A stretch of 64,000 nt of DNA from Georgenia sp. EYE_87. GTDB lineage: Bacteria > Actinomycetota > Actinomycetes > Actinomycetales > Actinomycetaceae. A model generated the notes under the pieces. It had not been told where the DNA came from. It saw only the letters and a list, made by a program, of their open reading frames with translations, and did no database searches. Location of the stretch: positions 434,001 to 498,000 of the forward strand of contig NZ_JAHXNL010000001.1 of NCBI RefSeq assembly GCF_023148685.1. Reading direction: 5' to 3'. Shown piece after piece: positions 16,784 through 27,918 of this stretch (its first letter is position 1; every line of letters begins with the position of its first letter). The position numbers were made by a program, and so were the translations under genes.

Positions 16784-17785
16784 TCACAGCTCCTTCGTGT
16801 ACGCGATGCCTTTCCGGTCCGGGCGGTAGCCGAGGCGGGTGTAGAGCGCCAGCGCGCCGCTCCCGTTCTCGGTGTCCACGCCGAGGTCGGCCCGCTCCAT
16901 CCCCGATCGCGCGAAGGCGCCCATGGACGCGGCGAGCAGCGCGGGCGCGATGCCGCGCCGGCGCCACGCCGGACGCACCCCGAGCAGGTCGGTCCAGCCG
17001 CAGGTGTAGCCCTGCACCTCCCAGTCCTGCTCGTAGGCGGACGCCACCGTGTACCCGGCGACCTCGTCGCCGTCGAGGACGACGAAGCTCCAGTCGGCCC
17101 GGAGGTAACGGGAGCCGACCACCGACCGGCGCCAGTCCTCCTCCGACCGGGGCTCGCTGCCCCAGTGACCGGCGAAGGCCTCGTTGTGGGCGCGCCGCAC
17201 GGCATCCGCGTCGACCGAGGCGAGCGGGACCAGCCGGAGGTCGGGGTCGAGAGGGACCTCGGGAACGGGGTGGTCGCCGTCGAGCTGCCTGGTCATGTCC
17301 ACGAACCAGCGTTCGGCGCGGAAGCCGGCACGTTCGAGGAGACGGCGCGCGGCCGCGACGTGCTCGTCGGTGTGCACCCGTGCGAGGGCGGGCAGGTCCC
17401 GCCGGGCCTCCGCCGTCTTCTGCCGGGCCCGCTCCTCCTGCCAGCGCAGCAGCGCACGTCCCACGCCGCGGCCGCGCCACCCGGGGTGGACCCCTCCCCA
17501 GCAGAACGCCCGCACGCTGCGGGTGTCGCCCGGGCGGACCTCGACGACGCCGAACGCCCGGGGCACCCCGTCGGCGTCCATGGCGACCACCGTGTCCGCG
17601 GCGGGGTCCTTCCAGCTGCCGTCGGTCAGCGCGTCGACCAGGTCGTCGGGCGTGTTGCGCTCGGCGGTGTCGTCGAAGTCCTCGACGGCGCGCACGAGGC
17701 CGTGCCAGGCGGGCACGTCGTCGACGGTCAGGGGGCGCCACGCGAGTCCGGGGGTTCGCGGTGGGGCGAGGGGCGGCGTCGTCAT
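16784..17785 (-). CDS. Tandem-GNAT N-acetyltransferase, paralogue 3
   Basis: This 333-aa protein has two GNAT domains like the genes at 11010 and 12129: domain 1 with WRGRGVGRALLRWQEERARQ (about residue 110), domain 2 with WTDLLGVRPAWRRRGIAPAL (about residue 255). The junction signature is HNEAFAGHWGSEPRSEEDW. It differs at the end (YTKEL rather than YTIEI). The ATG start has TAGGGT (17793-17798) ending 7 bases upstream and no Shine-Dalgarno, predicting a leaderless mRNA. It is separated from the other two copies by parE, DUF7455 and the regulator pair. Substrate unknown. Confidence 0.85.
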   Translation of the reverse strand: MTTPPLAPPRTPGLAWRPLTVDDVPAWHGLVRAVEDFDDTAERNTPDDLVDALTDGSWKDPAADTVVAMDADGVPRAFGVVEVRPGDTRSVRAFCWGGVHPGWRGRGVGRALLRWQEERARQKTAEARRDLPALARVHTDEHVAAARRLLERAGFRAERWFVDMTRQLDGDHPVPEVPLDPDLRLVPLASVDADAVRRAHNEAFAGHWGSEPRSEEDWRRSVVGSRYLRADWSFVVLDGDEVAGYTVASAYEQDWEVQGYTCGWTDLLGVRPAWRRRGIAPALLAASMGAFARSGMERADLGVDTENGSGALALYTRLGYRPDRKGIAYTKEL

Positions 17786-17907
17786 GGGGAGGACCCTAGG
17801 CGTGCGGGCCCGGACCGCTCACGCCAATTTCCGGCGAGGGGAGGAGCACGTCGACCGAGCGGACAACCGCGAGGCTCCGCCGTCGGGGACCTCCCGGGAA
17901 CGCCCGA

Positions 17908-17932
17908 GGCCCGCACCGTCACGGTGCGGGCC
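17908..17932 (-). terminator. Hairpin downstream of rpoD
   Basis: GGCCCGCACCGT (17908-17919) and ACGGTGCGGGCC (17921-17932) form a near-perfect stem, realistically 11 bp with a 3-nt loop, 16 bp past the sigma-factor stop. Confidence 0.75.
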
Positions 17933-17947
17933 CCGGGGGCGACACTG

Positions 17948-19252
17948 TCAGTCGAGGTAGTCGCGCAGCACCTGGGACCGGCTGGGGTGGCGCAGCTTCG
18001 ACATGGTCTTGGACTCGATCTGGCGGATCCGCTCGCGGGTGACGCCGTAGACCTTGCCGATCTCGTCGAGGGTCTTCGGCTGACCGTCGGTGAGGCCGAA
18101 CCGCATGGAGACCACGCCGGCCTCACGCTCGGAGAGGGTGTCGAGCACCGCGTGGAGCTGCTCCTGCAGGAGGGTGAAGCTCACGGCGTCGGCCGGGACG
18201 ACCGCCTCGGAGTCCTCGATCAGGTCGCCGAACTCGCTGTCGCCGTCCTCACCGAGCGGGGTGTGCAGGGAGATCGGCTCGCGCCCGTACTTCTGGACCT
18301 CGACGACCTTCTCCGGCGTCATGTCCAGCTCCTTGGCCAGCTCCTCCGGCGTGGGCTCGCGGCCCAGGTCTTGGAGCATCTGCCGCTGGACGCGGGCCAG
18401 CTTGTTGATGACCTCGACCATGTGCACGGGGATGCGGATGGTGCGGGCCTGGTCGGCCATCGCGCGGGTGATGGCCTGGCGGATCCACCAGGTGGCGTAC
18501 GTGGAGAACTTGTAGCCCTTGGTGTAGTCGAACTTCTCCACCGCGCGGATCAGACCGAGGTTGCCCTCCTGGATCAGGTCCAGGAACAGCATGCCGCGGC
18601 CCGTGTACCGCTTGGCCAGGGAGACGACGAGGCGCAGGTTGGCCTCGAGCAGGTGGTTCTTGGCCAGGTGCCCGTCGTTGGCGATCCACTGCAGCTCGCG
18701 GCGGAGCTTCGGGGCGAGGCTGTCGGCCTCGGTCGCCAGCTTCTCCTCGGCGAACAGGCCGGCCTCGATGCGCTTGGCGAGCTCGACCTCCTGCTCGGCG
18801 TTGAGGAGCGCGACCTTGCCGATCTGCTTGAGGTAGTCCTTCACCGGGTCCGCGGTGGCCCCGGCCGTGACGACCTGCTGGACCGGCGCGTCGTCGTCGT
18901 CGGCGTCGGAGACGACGAAGCCGGTCTCGCCGGCGGCGGCCTCGGCGGCCGCCTCTTCCTCGTCCTTGTCCTTGTCGCCGGCCTGGGGGTCCTCGACGTC
19001 GGGCACGGCCTTGAGGGCGCCCTTCTTGGCGCGAGCGCCAGGCTTGGTGGCGGCCGGCTCGGCGGCGGCCTTGGGCGTGCCGGCGGCCGGCGTCTTCCTG
19101 GTGGACGTCTTGGCGGCGGGGCGCGCGGGCGCCTTTGACGTCGCCGTCTTCCGCGCCGGAGCCGCGGGGGCCTGCGCAGCCTGCTCCACCGAGGCCTCAG
19201 TGGGCTGGTCCGCGGAGGCGGAGGTGGTCTTGGAGGCAGAGGAGGACGTCAC
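17948..19252 (-). CDS. rpoD: RNA polymerase principal sigma factor (SigA/HrdB type)
   Basis: This 434-aa housekeeping sigma factor has a non-conserved, Ala/Lys/Thr/Pro-rich N-terminal extension (residues 1-90) followed by an acidic block, [11 protein letters not shown] (about 94-104). Region 1.2 starts near residue 135 ([11 protein letters not shown]). Region 2 has [17 protein letters not shown] and [10 protein letters not shown] for -10 recognition and melting, and region 4 ends with [18 protein letters not shown], the -35-binding helix. The GTG start follows GAAAGG six bases upstream. It is transcribed from the palindromic TATAAT promoter about 65 bp upstream. Confidence 0.96.
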   Translation of the reverse strand: MTSSSASKTTSASADQPTEASVEQAAQAPAAPARKTATSKAPARPAAKTSTRKTPAAGTPKAAAEPAATKPGARAKKGALKAVPDVEDPQAGDKDKDEEEAAAEAAAGETGFVVSDADDDDAPVQQVVTAGATADPVKDYLKQIGKVALLNAEQEVELAKRIEAGLFAEEKLATEADSLAPKLRRELQWIANDGHLAKNHLLEANLRLVVSLAKRYTGRGMLFLDLIQEGNLGLIRAVEKFDYTKGYKFSTYATWWIRQAITRAMADQARTIRIPVHMVEVINKLARVQRQMLQDLGREPTPEELAKELDMTPEKVVEVQKYGREPISLHTPLGEDGDSEFGDLIEDSEAVVPADAVSFTLLQEQLHAVLDTLSEREAGVVSMRFGLTDGQPKTLDEIGKVYGVTRERIRQIESKTMSKLRHPSRSQVLRDYLD

Positions 19253-19311
19253 GAAATACCTTTCGGCGGGGTGCGGGGGCCGACGATCGATCCGTTCAGA
19301 CCGTCGCAACC

Positions 19312-19323
19312 CTATAATTATAG
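19312..19323. promoter_or_regulatory. rpoD promoter: palindromic CTATAATTATAG with a consensus TATAAT on each strand
   Basis: The 12-bp sequence is its own reverse complement. On the minus strand TATAAT (19322-19317) would start rpoD mRNA near 19310, giving a 5' leader of about 58 nt. On the plus strand TATAAT (19313-19318) would fire towards the gcvP terminator with a start near 19325. No good -35 (best GTGCCG, 17 bp spacing, minus strand) is visible on either side, so the perfect -10 must dominate. The gap 19253-19589 (337 bp) holds no convincing gene. Confidence 0.65.
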
Positions 19324-19540
19324 CCTCAGCGGACCCGACCGGCACCCGGAACCATCGGTCGGGGCCACACCTGAGCCCGGCGAGCCCTGCTGCCCGCCGT
19401 GTATCGCACAACGTCCGCGCGCCTTCTTCTATGCCCGGGCTCCGCCCCTGCCGCACCCTCCGTGGCCCGCCGAGCGCCGCGACGCCGACCGCCGCGTCGC
19501 CGCGGTCTCACGCGGACACGCACCGTCCCCGCGCGGACCT

Positions 19541-19576
19541 GACGAGGCCCGCACGCCGTGGCGTGCGGGCCTCGTC
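19541..19576. terminator. Strong bidirectional hairpin after gcvP
   Basis: GACGAGGCCCGCACGCC (19541-19557) is the exact reverse complement of 19560-19576, giving a 16-17 bp stem with a tiny loop. It lies 14 bp beyond the gcvP stop and would also end any plus-strand transcript starting at the rpoD palindrome. Confidence 0.8.
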
Positions 19577-19589
19577 GGACGAGCACGGG

Positions 19590-22486
<2,897 letters not shown>

Positions 22487-22490
<4 letters not shown>

Positions 22491-22870
22491 GCGCCCTGCC
22501 CCTCGACCAGCGCGCCGTAGCCGGCGGCGTCCAGCAGGTTCTCCGGCAGGCTCGCCACGCGCAGGGTGTACAGCCAGCCCTGCTCGTACGGGTCGGCGTT
22601 GACCGTCTCGGGAGCGTCGACCGCCTCCTGGTTGACCGAGGTGACCTCCCCGTCGGCCGGGGCGATGAGGTCCGAGACCGACTTGGTGGACTCGATCTCG
22701 CCGCAGGTCTCCCCTGCCGTCAGGGTGGTGCCCACCTCCGGCAGGTCGAGGTAGACCACGTCGCCCAGGGCCTCGGCCGCGTAGGCGGTGATGCCCACCC
22801 GCGCGGTGTCGCCGTCGACGGCGATCCACTCGTGGTCGGCGGTGTACTGGCGGTCGTCGGGGTAGCTCAC
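22487..22870 (-). CDS. gcvH: Glycine cleavage system H protein
   Basis: This 127-aa lipoyl carrier shuttles the aminomethyl intermediate between P, T and L proteins. The lipoylation lysine is in [18 protein letters not shown] (about residues 58-75). The GTG start is preceded by GGAG at good spacing. It lies 87 bp downstream of gcvT and overlaps gcvP by 4 bp. Candidate L protein is lpdA at the right end of this window. Confidence 0.96.
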
Positions 22871-22957
22871 GATGGCTCCATTCGGTGGGACTTGCCTGGC
22901 TGGTGCGGGGTCTGTCGGGGTACCGGGGGCTCTGGCCGCGGCCGGGGCCGGTCGCGG

Positions 22958-24052
22958 TCAGCGCGGACGGCGGTAGAAGGGCAGCTCGACGACGGTGACG
23001 GGCTGACGCTTTCCGCGCACGTCCACCTCGAGGCTGGTGCCGGCGGCGGCCCTCGCGCCCTCGATGAGCGCCATGGCGACGGGGTGGCCGAGGGTGGGCG
23101 ACAGGACGCCCGAGGTGACGGTGCCGATCGCGCCGTCGCCGTCGAGCACGGTGCTGCCGGCGCGGGCCGCCCGGCGTCCCTCTCCCGCGAGACCCACGAG
23201 CACGGTTCCGCTGGGGTGCTCCTTCCGGTCGGCGAGGGCGTCCCTGCCGACGAAGTCGTGCTCGAGGTCGACCACGCGGCCCAGGTTCGCCTCGTAGGGC
23301 GTGACGTCCCTGCTGAGCTCGTGCCCGTAGAGCGGCATGCCCGCCTCGAGCCGCAGGGTGTCCCGGCAGGCGAGCCCGCAGGGCACGACGCCCGCCCCGG
23401 CGCCGGCGTCGAGAAGCGCCGACCACAGCGGCACGGCGGAGGCGGCGGGGACCGACAGCTCGAAACCGACCTCGCCGGTGTACCCGGTGCGCGCGAGCAG
23501 CACGGGGACGCCGGCGACCTCGGCGTGCATCGACGCGTAGTACTTCAGGGTGGCCAGGTCCGTGTCCGTGAGGCTCGCGAGCACGTCGGTCGAGACGGGG
23601 CCCTGCAGCGCGATCAGCGCCCGCGCCTCGGTGCGGTCGGCCACGTGAACCTCGCCGCCCGACCGCACGGTGAGCTCGTCCAGCACCACGGTTCGGTTCG
23701 CGGCGTTCGCGACGACCAAGAACTCGGTCTCGGCCAGCCGGTAGACGATGAGGTCGTCGAGGACGCCGCCGTCCGGGGCGACCATCATCGTGTAGCGGGC
23801 CTTCCCCACGGCGAGGGTGGAACTACGGGAGACCAGGGCGCGGTCCAGGGCGCCCGCCGCCCCCGGCCCGGAGACCTCGATCTGCGCCATGTGCGAGAGG
23901 TCGAAGAGCCCGGCGCGCTCGCGCACGGCCGCGTGCTCGGCGAGGTCGGACGTGTAGCGCAGCGGCATCTCCCAGCCGGCGAACGGGGTCATCGCGGCGC
24001 CGGCGTCGCGATGCACGGCGTAGAGCGGGGTGCGCAGGAGGTCGGTGGTCAT
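22958..24052 (-). CDS. gcvT: Glycine cleavage system T protein (aminomethyltransferase)
   Basis: This 364-aa tetrahydrofolate-dependent enzyme releases ammonia from aminomethyl-GcvH and forms 5,10-methylene-THF. N-terminal hallmarks are [16 protein letters not shown] and [16 protein letters not shown]; the C terminus carries the barrel domain ([19 protein letters not shown]). It is the first gene of gcvTHP, immediately downstream of a tandem glycine riboswitch, so it should be switched on when intracellular glycine is high. Confidence 0.96.
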   Translation of the reverse strand: MTTDLLRTPLYAVHRDAGAAMTPFAGWEMPLRYTSDLAEHAAVRERAGLFDLSHMAQIEVSGPGAAGALDRALVSRSSTLAVGKARYTMMVAPDGGVLDDLIVYRLAETEFLVVANAANRTVVLDELTVRSGGEVHVADRTEARALIALQGPVSTDVLASLTDTDLATLKYYASMHAEVAGVPVLLARTGYTGEVGFELSVPAASAVPLWSALLDAGAGAGVVPCGLACRDTLRLEAGMPLYGHELSRDVTPYEANLGRVVDLEHDFVGRDALADRKEHPSGTVLVGLAGEGRRAARAGSTVLDGDGAIGTVTSGVLSPTLGHPVAMALIEGARAAAGTSLEVDVRGKRQPVTVVELPFYRRPR

Positions 24053-24118
24053 GCGGGGAGCTCCGTCGGGTCGTGGGCGCGTGCGCGGACGCGCACGTCG
24101 AACGGCTCCCCCTCTGTG

Positions 24119-24283
24119 CTGGTACCTGAGAGTTTCGGGCGCCGGACGGCGGCCCTTTCACCATGGGTGAGCCCGTGGACGCGGACTTCTTTCCAGAGTG
24201 GCCTCATCGACACGGTGCGGGGACCTGAGAGATTGCCGGGGCGGTTGCTCCTTCGGTGCGTCGCGGGTACGACGGCTCTCCCG
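24119..24283 (-). promoter_or_regulatory. Tandem glycine riboswitch controlling gcvTHP
   Basis: Read on the minus strand, aptamer 1 (24283 to about 24212) starts CGGGAGAGCCG, contains CACCGAAGGAGCAACCGCCC and ends CAATCTCTCAGG. Aptamer 2 (about 24199 to 24119) starts CTCTGGAAAG, carries GTGAAAGGGCCGCC and ends AAACTCTCAGGTACC. These are the conserved cores of the cooperative two-aptamer glycine riboswitch. About 65 nt separate aptamer 2 from the gcvT ATG. The expression platform and the promoter in 24284-24395 are not clear by eye. Confidence 0.93.
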
Positions 24284-24395
24284 TGCCGACTGCTGACGGC
24301 CCGATATGCAGTTCTGGGTGGCGCCGGAGGTCACCCCGCCGCGCGGTGTGCACGCTACCACCGGGCGCGCCGGCGGCGCGGTGGGGCCCAGGGGG

Positions 24396-24794
24396 TCAGG
24401 ACGCGGCGCGGACGGGCTTGACGGCCAGCACGGGGCACGGGGCGTCGAGCAGGATGCGCTGGGCGTTCGACCCGAGCACCAGCTTGCCCACCGGGGAACG
24501 GCGCCGCAGCCCGATGACGATCAGCTCCGCGCCGACCTCCTCGGCCGTGGCGACGAGCGACTGAGCGACGTCGTCCGAGCGGCGGAGCTGGCGGATGTCG
24601 TAGGCGATGTCCGCGTCGTCGAGCAGGTCACGGACGGCGTCGGCCTCGGCCTCCAGCTGCGACGGGTCGTCGCCGCGCGAGCGGCGCGCGAGCACCACGA
24701 TGAGCCGGGAGTCGCGCCGTCGCGTCTCCGCCACGGCGGCGTCCAGCGCCGCCGCGCCCTCCTGCGTGGTCACGTACCCCACGACGATCGCCAT
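24396..24794 (-). CDS. Universal stress protein (UspA family)
   Basis: This 132-aa single Usp domain starts with the typical MAIVVGYV beta strand. The C-terminal G-rich nucleotide loop reads GLRRRSPVGKLVLGSNAQR (about residues 96-114), close to the ATP-binding Gx2Gx9G(S/T) class, and the end is PCPVLAVKP. Its exact role is not predictable. A GGAG sits just upstream of the ATG. It lies on the same strand as the gcv operon but the intervening 112 bp should hold the gcv promoter. The 107-bp gap to the DUF4192 gene shows no recognisable element. Confidence 0.9.
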   Translation of the reverse strand: MAIVVGYVTTQEGAAALDAAVAETRRRDSRLIVVLARRSRGDDPSQLEAEADAVRDLLDDADIAYDIRQLRRSDDVAQSLVATAEEVGAELIVIGLRRRSPVGKLVLGSNAQRILLDAPCPVLAVKPVRAAS

Positions 24795-24901
24795 GCCTGC
24801 TCCGTTCCTGCCGCCCGCCGGGCGGCCGCGTGGACCGTGCCCGGGACGTTACCCGAAACGACGCGGTCACGAGCACCTCACGCTCGGGAGCACGGCCGCC
24901 C

Positions 24902-26056
24902 TCACGGCGTGCGCGCCCAGACCGGGGGCATCCCCGCCTCGAGCGCCGCCACCACCAGCTCCGCCAGGCGGTGGCCCGGCTCCTCCTGCAGGGCCTGCCG
25001 CGCGACGACGTCCGCTCGGGCACCCTCGTTGCCCCACCAGGCCAGGTATGCCAGGGCGCCGAGCGCCGAGCCGCCCGCTCCCGGCTCGGCGTGGGCGGCC
25101 ACGGCGTGCCCGAGCGTCGTCGCCCGGCCCACCGCCGCGTCGTCCGGGATCAGGTCGGTCTCGAAGGCCCGCACCACCGTCCCGGGGTCCAGGTAGTCGC
25201 CCGTGCGCCCCTCGGCCGCCTCCATCGTGGCCGCGACGACGGCGTCCCTCACGACCTTGTCGCCGAGCACGACGAGCAGCCGGCCCAGCACCTCGGGCGC
25301 CGTGCGCGGGCTCCCCGGACCTGCCGCGACCGCGGCGTCCCACAGCCGGGCGCCCTCCTCCCGCCAGCGTCGCAGCGGCTCCTGGTCCCGGGCGGGCCGG
25401 GCGCCGGGCACGCCGAACGCCGCACCGCGCACGAGCGGTGCGCCGCCGCAGGCCCTCCGAACCTCCCGCAGCCGGTCCCGCTCCGCCTCGGCGGCCGCGT
25501 ACGCGGTGGCCAGCGCGTCACCGTCGCGGCTGCGGACCACCCCGAGCTGCGCCCGGTCCGGGGCGGCGGCGTGTCCCGCCGTCACCATCGCGGCCGCCGC
25601 CGGGGAGGCGGCGAGCAGGTCCAGCGGGTGCCCGGCCGGCGGGCAGCAGCGGCACGGGCCCAGATGACCCCAGCCCTGGGGTCCCACGCGCCAGGGGTCG
25701 AGCTCGGGCGCCAAGGGCCACAGAGCCTCGTCCAGGGCGGCGGCAAGGTTGTCGACGACGTCGTGCAGCAGCCGGTCGTCCTCCGGCTCCTCCGTGTAGA
25801 GCACCAGGTGCAGGTCGTCGGGCTCCTGGGCTGCGACGTGGCCGGCCAGGACCGCGGCCGCCTCGGCGCCGGTGAGCGGGGCGCCGAGGTCGGCGAGGTC
25901 CATCCGCGCCACCAGCCCGACCTCCTTGGCGCCGCCCGGGGCGACGCTGACGGCGACGAGGACGGCGGACTCGGCCGGGTGGAAGCCCAGCCGGTAGGGG
26001 ATGAGGGCGATCAGGTCGCGGGGCTGGGACAGTCGGATGATCTCTGCGGTGGTCAT
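24902..26056 (-). CDS. DUF4192 family protein
   Basis: This 384-aa soluble protein has the family start IRLSQPRDLIALIPYRLGF and FHPAESAVLVAV (about residues 7-36), and a C-terminal LAYLAWWGNEGARADV. Function is unknown; the family is actinobacterial. There is no signal peptide or membrane segment. The ATG has only a weak -10-like CTGGAT six bases upstream. It is divergent from the polyprenyl synthase gene with 152 bp between starts. Confidence 0.86.
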   Translation of the reverse strand: MTTAEIIRLSQPRDLIALIPYRLGFHPAESAVLVAVSVAPGGAKEVGLVARMDLADLGAPLTGAEAAAVLAGHVAAQEPDDLHLVLYTEEPEDDRLLHDVVDNLAAALDEALWPLAPELDPWRVGPQGWGHLGPCRCCPPAGHPLDLLAASPAAAAMVTAGHAAAPDRAQLGVVRSRDGDALATAYAAAEAERDRLREVRRACGGAPLVRGAAFGVPGARPARDQEPLRRWREEGARLWDAAVAAGPGSPRTAPEVLGRLLVVLGDKVVRDAVVAATMEAAEGRTGDYLDPGTVVRAFETDLIPDDAAVGRATTLGHAVAAHAEPGAGGSALGALAYLAWWGNEGARADVVARQALQEEPGHRLAELVVAALEAGMPPVWARTP

Positions 26057-26208
26057 GGGTCCATCCAGCCGTGGGACCCGACGTGCCCGCAGGACGCCTG
26101 TGCACGGACGCCGGCCGGCTCCGCGGCCTGTGCAAAACGTCGGGCGTCCCGGGCGACGCTACTGGGCTGTGGACGGTCCGGGGACGCCGGGCCGCATAGG
26201 GTCGGGTC

Positions 26209-27297
26209 ATGCACAGCACCGCCCTGTCCGACCTCCGCGAGGCCGTCTCCGAGCGGGTCCTGACCGCCCTGGAGGACCGCACCGCCCGTTTCGCGCACGT
26301 GGGGACACCGCTGACGGAGTTCCTGGCCCCCGCAAGGTCGCTGCTGGGCGGCGGCAAGCGGCTCCGGGCACTGCTCTGCGGGGCGGGGTGGGCCGCGGCC
26401 GCCCCCGACGCCTCCCTGGAGGGACCGGTGGTGCTCGCGGGCAGCGCGCTCGAGCTCTTCCAGGGAGCCGCGCTCGTGCACGACGACGTCATGGACGCCT
26501 CGCAGACGCGGCGCGGCATGCCCTCCGCGCACCGCAGGTTCGCGCTCGACCACGCCGAGCGGGGCTGGCTCGGCCGCGCCGACGACTACGGTCAGGCGTC
26601 CGCCATCGTTCTCGGCGACCTGCTGCTCTCGCTGTCGTCGATGGAGATGGAGGAGGCGCAGGCCGTCGCGGGGTCCACGGCAGGGGGCCGGGCGCGGCGT
26701 ACCTACGACGCGATGACGGCCGAGGTGGCTCTCGGCCAGTACCTGGACATCCGGTCGCAGGCCCAGCCGTGGGAGGACGACGGCGACACCGCCCTGGCCC
26801 GGGCGCTGCAGGTGGTCCGGCACAAGTCGGCTCGCTACTCGGTCGAGCACCCGATGCTCGTGGGGGCGGCGCTCGCGGGGGCTGAGGACGATCTGCTCGC
26901 CGCCCTCTCCGCCGTCGGCCTGCCGCTGGGCGAGGCTTTCCAGCTCCGTGACGACGAGCTTGGCGTCTTCGGCGACCCGTCGACGACCGGCAAGCCGGCG
27001 GGTGACGACCTGCGCGAGGGGAAGCGCACGCCGCTGCTCGCGATGACGATGCGCCGTGCCGGCGCGGACGACCGGGCGCTGCTCCGCGACCGGGTGGGTG
27101 CGGCTGACCTCACCGGTGACGAGGTGACCGCCCTCCAGCGGGTCATGCGGGCGACGGGTGCGGTCGAGGCGCACGAGCGCATGATCGAGGAGCGCTACGA
27201 GGCAGGACTGGCCGCCCTGGAGGCAGCGGCCCTGCCGGAGAGGGCGGAGGCCCTGCTGCGCGAGCTCGCGGCAGCGCTCGTCCGCCGCGCCGCCTGA
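26209..27297 (+). CDS. Polyprenyl diphosphate synthase (IdsA/GGPP-synthase-like)
   Basis: This 362-aa trans-isoprenyl diphosphate synthase elongates allylic diphosphates with IPP to make geranylgeranyl or longer chains. GGGKRLRALL (about residue 46) binds substrate. The first aspartate-rich motif is DDVMD (about residue 97) and the second is RDDELG (about residue 248). Chain length cannot be judged securely. TAGGGT (26197-26202) ends six bases before the ATG and no Shine-Dalgarno is present, so a leaderless mRNA is likely. By position it is the counterpart of M. tuberculosis idsA2 (Rv2173). Confidence 0.92.
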   Translation: MHSTALSDLREAVSERVLTALEDRTARFAHVGTPLTEFLAPARSLLGGGKRLRALLCGAGWAAAAPDASLEGPVVLAGSALELFQGAALVHDDVMDASQTRRGMPSAHRRFALDHAERGWLGRADDYGQASAIVLGDLLLSLSSMEMEEAQAVAGSTAGGRARRTYDAMTAEVALGQYLDIRSQAQPWEDDGDTALARALQVVRHKSARYSVEHPMLVGAALAGAEDDLLAALSAVGLPLGEAFQLRDDELGVFGDPSTTGKPAGDDLREGKRTPLLAMTMRRAGADDRALLRDRVGAADLTGDEVTALQRVMRATGAVEAHERMIEERYEAGLAALEAAALPERAEALLRELAAALVRRAA

Positions 27298-27325
27298 CCG
27301 GGGCAGGTCCGCAGGTGCGCCCCGG
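27298..27325. terminator. Candidate hairpin between convergent genes
   Basis: CCGGGGC (27298-27304) pairs with GCCCCGG (27319-27325) across a 14-nt loop, starting at the first base after the polyprenyl synthase stop. It is shorter than other hairpins in this window and therefore weaker evidence. Confidence 0.4.
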
Positions 27326-27366
27326 CGCGGGACAGGTCCGGGGCGTCCACCCGTCCGGGACGTGGA

Positions 27367-27738
27367 TCAGAAGGCGAGCGTCTGCGCCACCCGGCGGACC
27401 GCGTGGGTGCGCCGCGCGCGCAGCGCGGCGATCGGCGTCGCGTCGAGCTCCGCGTGCGGGGTGAAGAGCCAGCGGAACGACTCCTCGGGGTCGTAGCCCG
27501 CGTCGGAGAGCAGGATCAGCGTTCCGCGCAGCGCCGGCAACGGACCCGGGCCGTCGACGTCGTCGGGTCCCAGCAGCAGCTCGCCGGGCACCGACTGGGC
27601 GCCGTTCGGGCCGTGGGGCACCGCCAGCAGGCGGTGCTCACGCAGCAGTGTGCGGACCTCACGGAGGCGAAGTCCGAGCAGTTCCGCCACCTCCGGCAGG
27701 GAGTACCAGCGGGTGGGCTCGTCGGGCACGGCAGTCAC
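27367..27738 (-). CDS. Rv2175c-family DNA-binding protein
   Basis: This 123-aa protein has an N-terminal winged-helix/MerR-like motif (WYSLPEVAELLGLRLREV, about residues 11-28) and a C-terminal domain (LRGTLILLSDAGYDPEESFR). The M. tuberculosis homologue Rv2175c binds DNA and is phosphorylated by the neighbouring kinase PknL. Here a Ser/Thr kinase gene lies two genes away, so a kinase-substrate pair is plausible. The GTG start has TAAGAT (27745-27750) ending six bases upstream, predicting a leaderless transcript. Confidence 0.9.
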   Translation of the reverse strand: MTAVPDEPTRWYSLPEVAELLGLRLREVRTLLREHRLLAVPHGPNGAQSVPGELLLGPDDVDGPGPLPALRGTLILLSDAGYDPEESFRWLFTPHAELDATPIAALRARRTHAVRRVAQTLAF

Positions 27739-27772
27739 GGAGGAATCTTAGGGGACCGTTTCGGACAATCGG

Positions 27773-27861
27773 TTGTCGACACGCCCCTACAGTCGCTACT
27801 GTCACACTGGTTTCAATAGTCACGTCCGTATCACCGACAACACGAGTCACGTCCGTTACAC
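27773..27861 (+). promoter_or_regulatory. LysM-gene promoter with GTCAC repeat cluster (MtrA-box-like)
   Basis: A -35 TTGTCG (27773-27778) and -10 TACTGT (27797-27802) have 18-bp spacing. Just downstream, AGTCACGTCCGT occurs twice (27818 and 27845, 27 bp apart). Each GTCAC is followed after 6 bases by a related pentamer (ATCAC at 27830, TACAC at 27857). Further GTCAC motifs occur at 27801 and, inverted, at 27866. MtrA of actinobacteria binds direct repeats of GTnAC-like pentamers about 11 bp apart and controls cell-wall hydrolase genes; assignment here is inference. Confidence 0.5.
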
Positions 27862-27918
27862 CCTTGTGACGGGCGCGGCTCTGAGCCGGCCCCTGTGCAC
27901 GACCCCGTTGGAGGATCG

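Noticed and set aside
11010-17785. Assigning one of the GNATs as mycothiol synthase MshD
   Set aside because: Two GNAT domains alone are not diagnostic; three equally similar copies exist and no MshD-specific residues could be verified by eye.
27803-27918. c-di-AMP (ydaO-type) riboswitch before the LysM gene
   Set aside because: Such riboswitches do precede actinobacterial cell-wall hydrolase genes, but the conserved core sequences are not present; the leader shows only GTCAC repeats.
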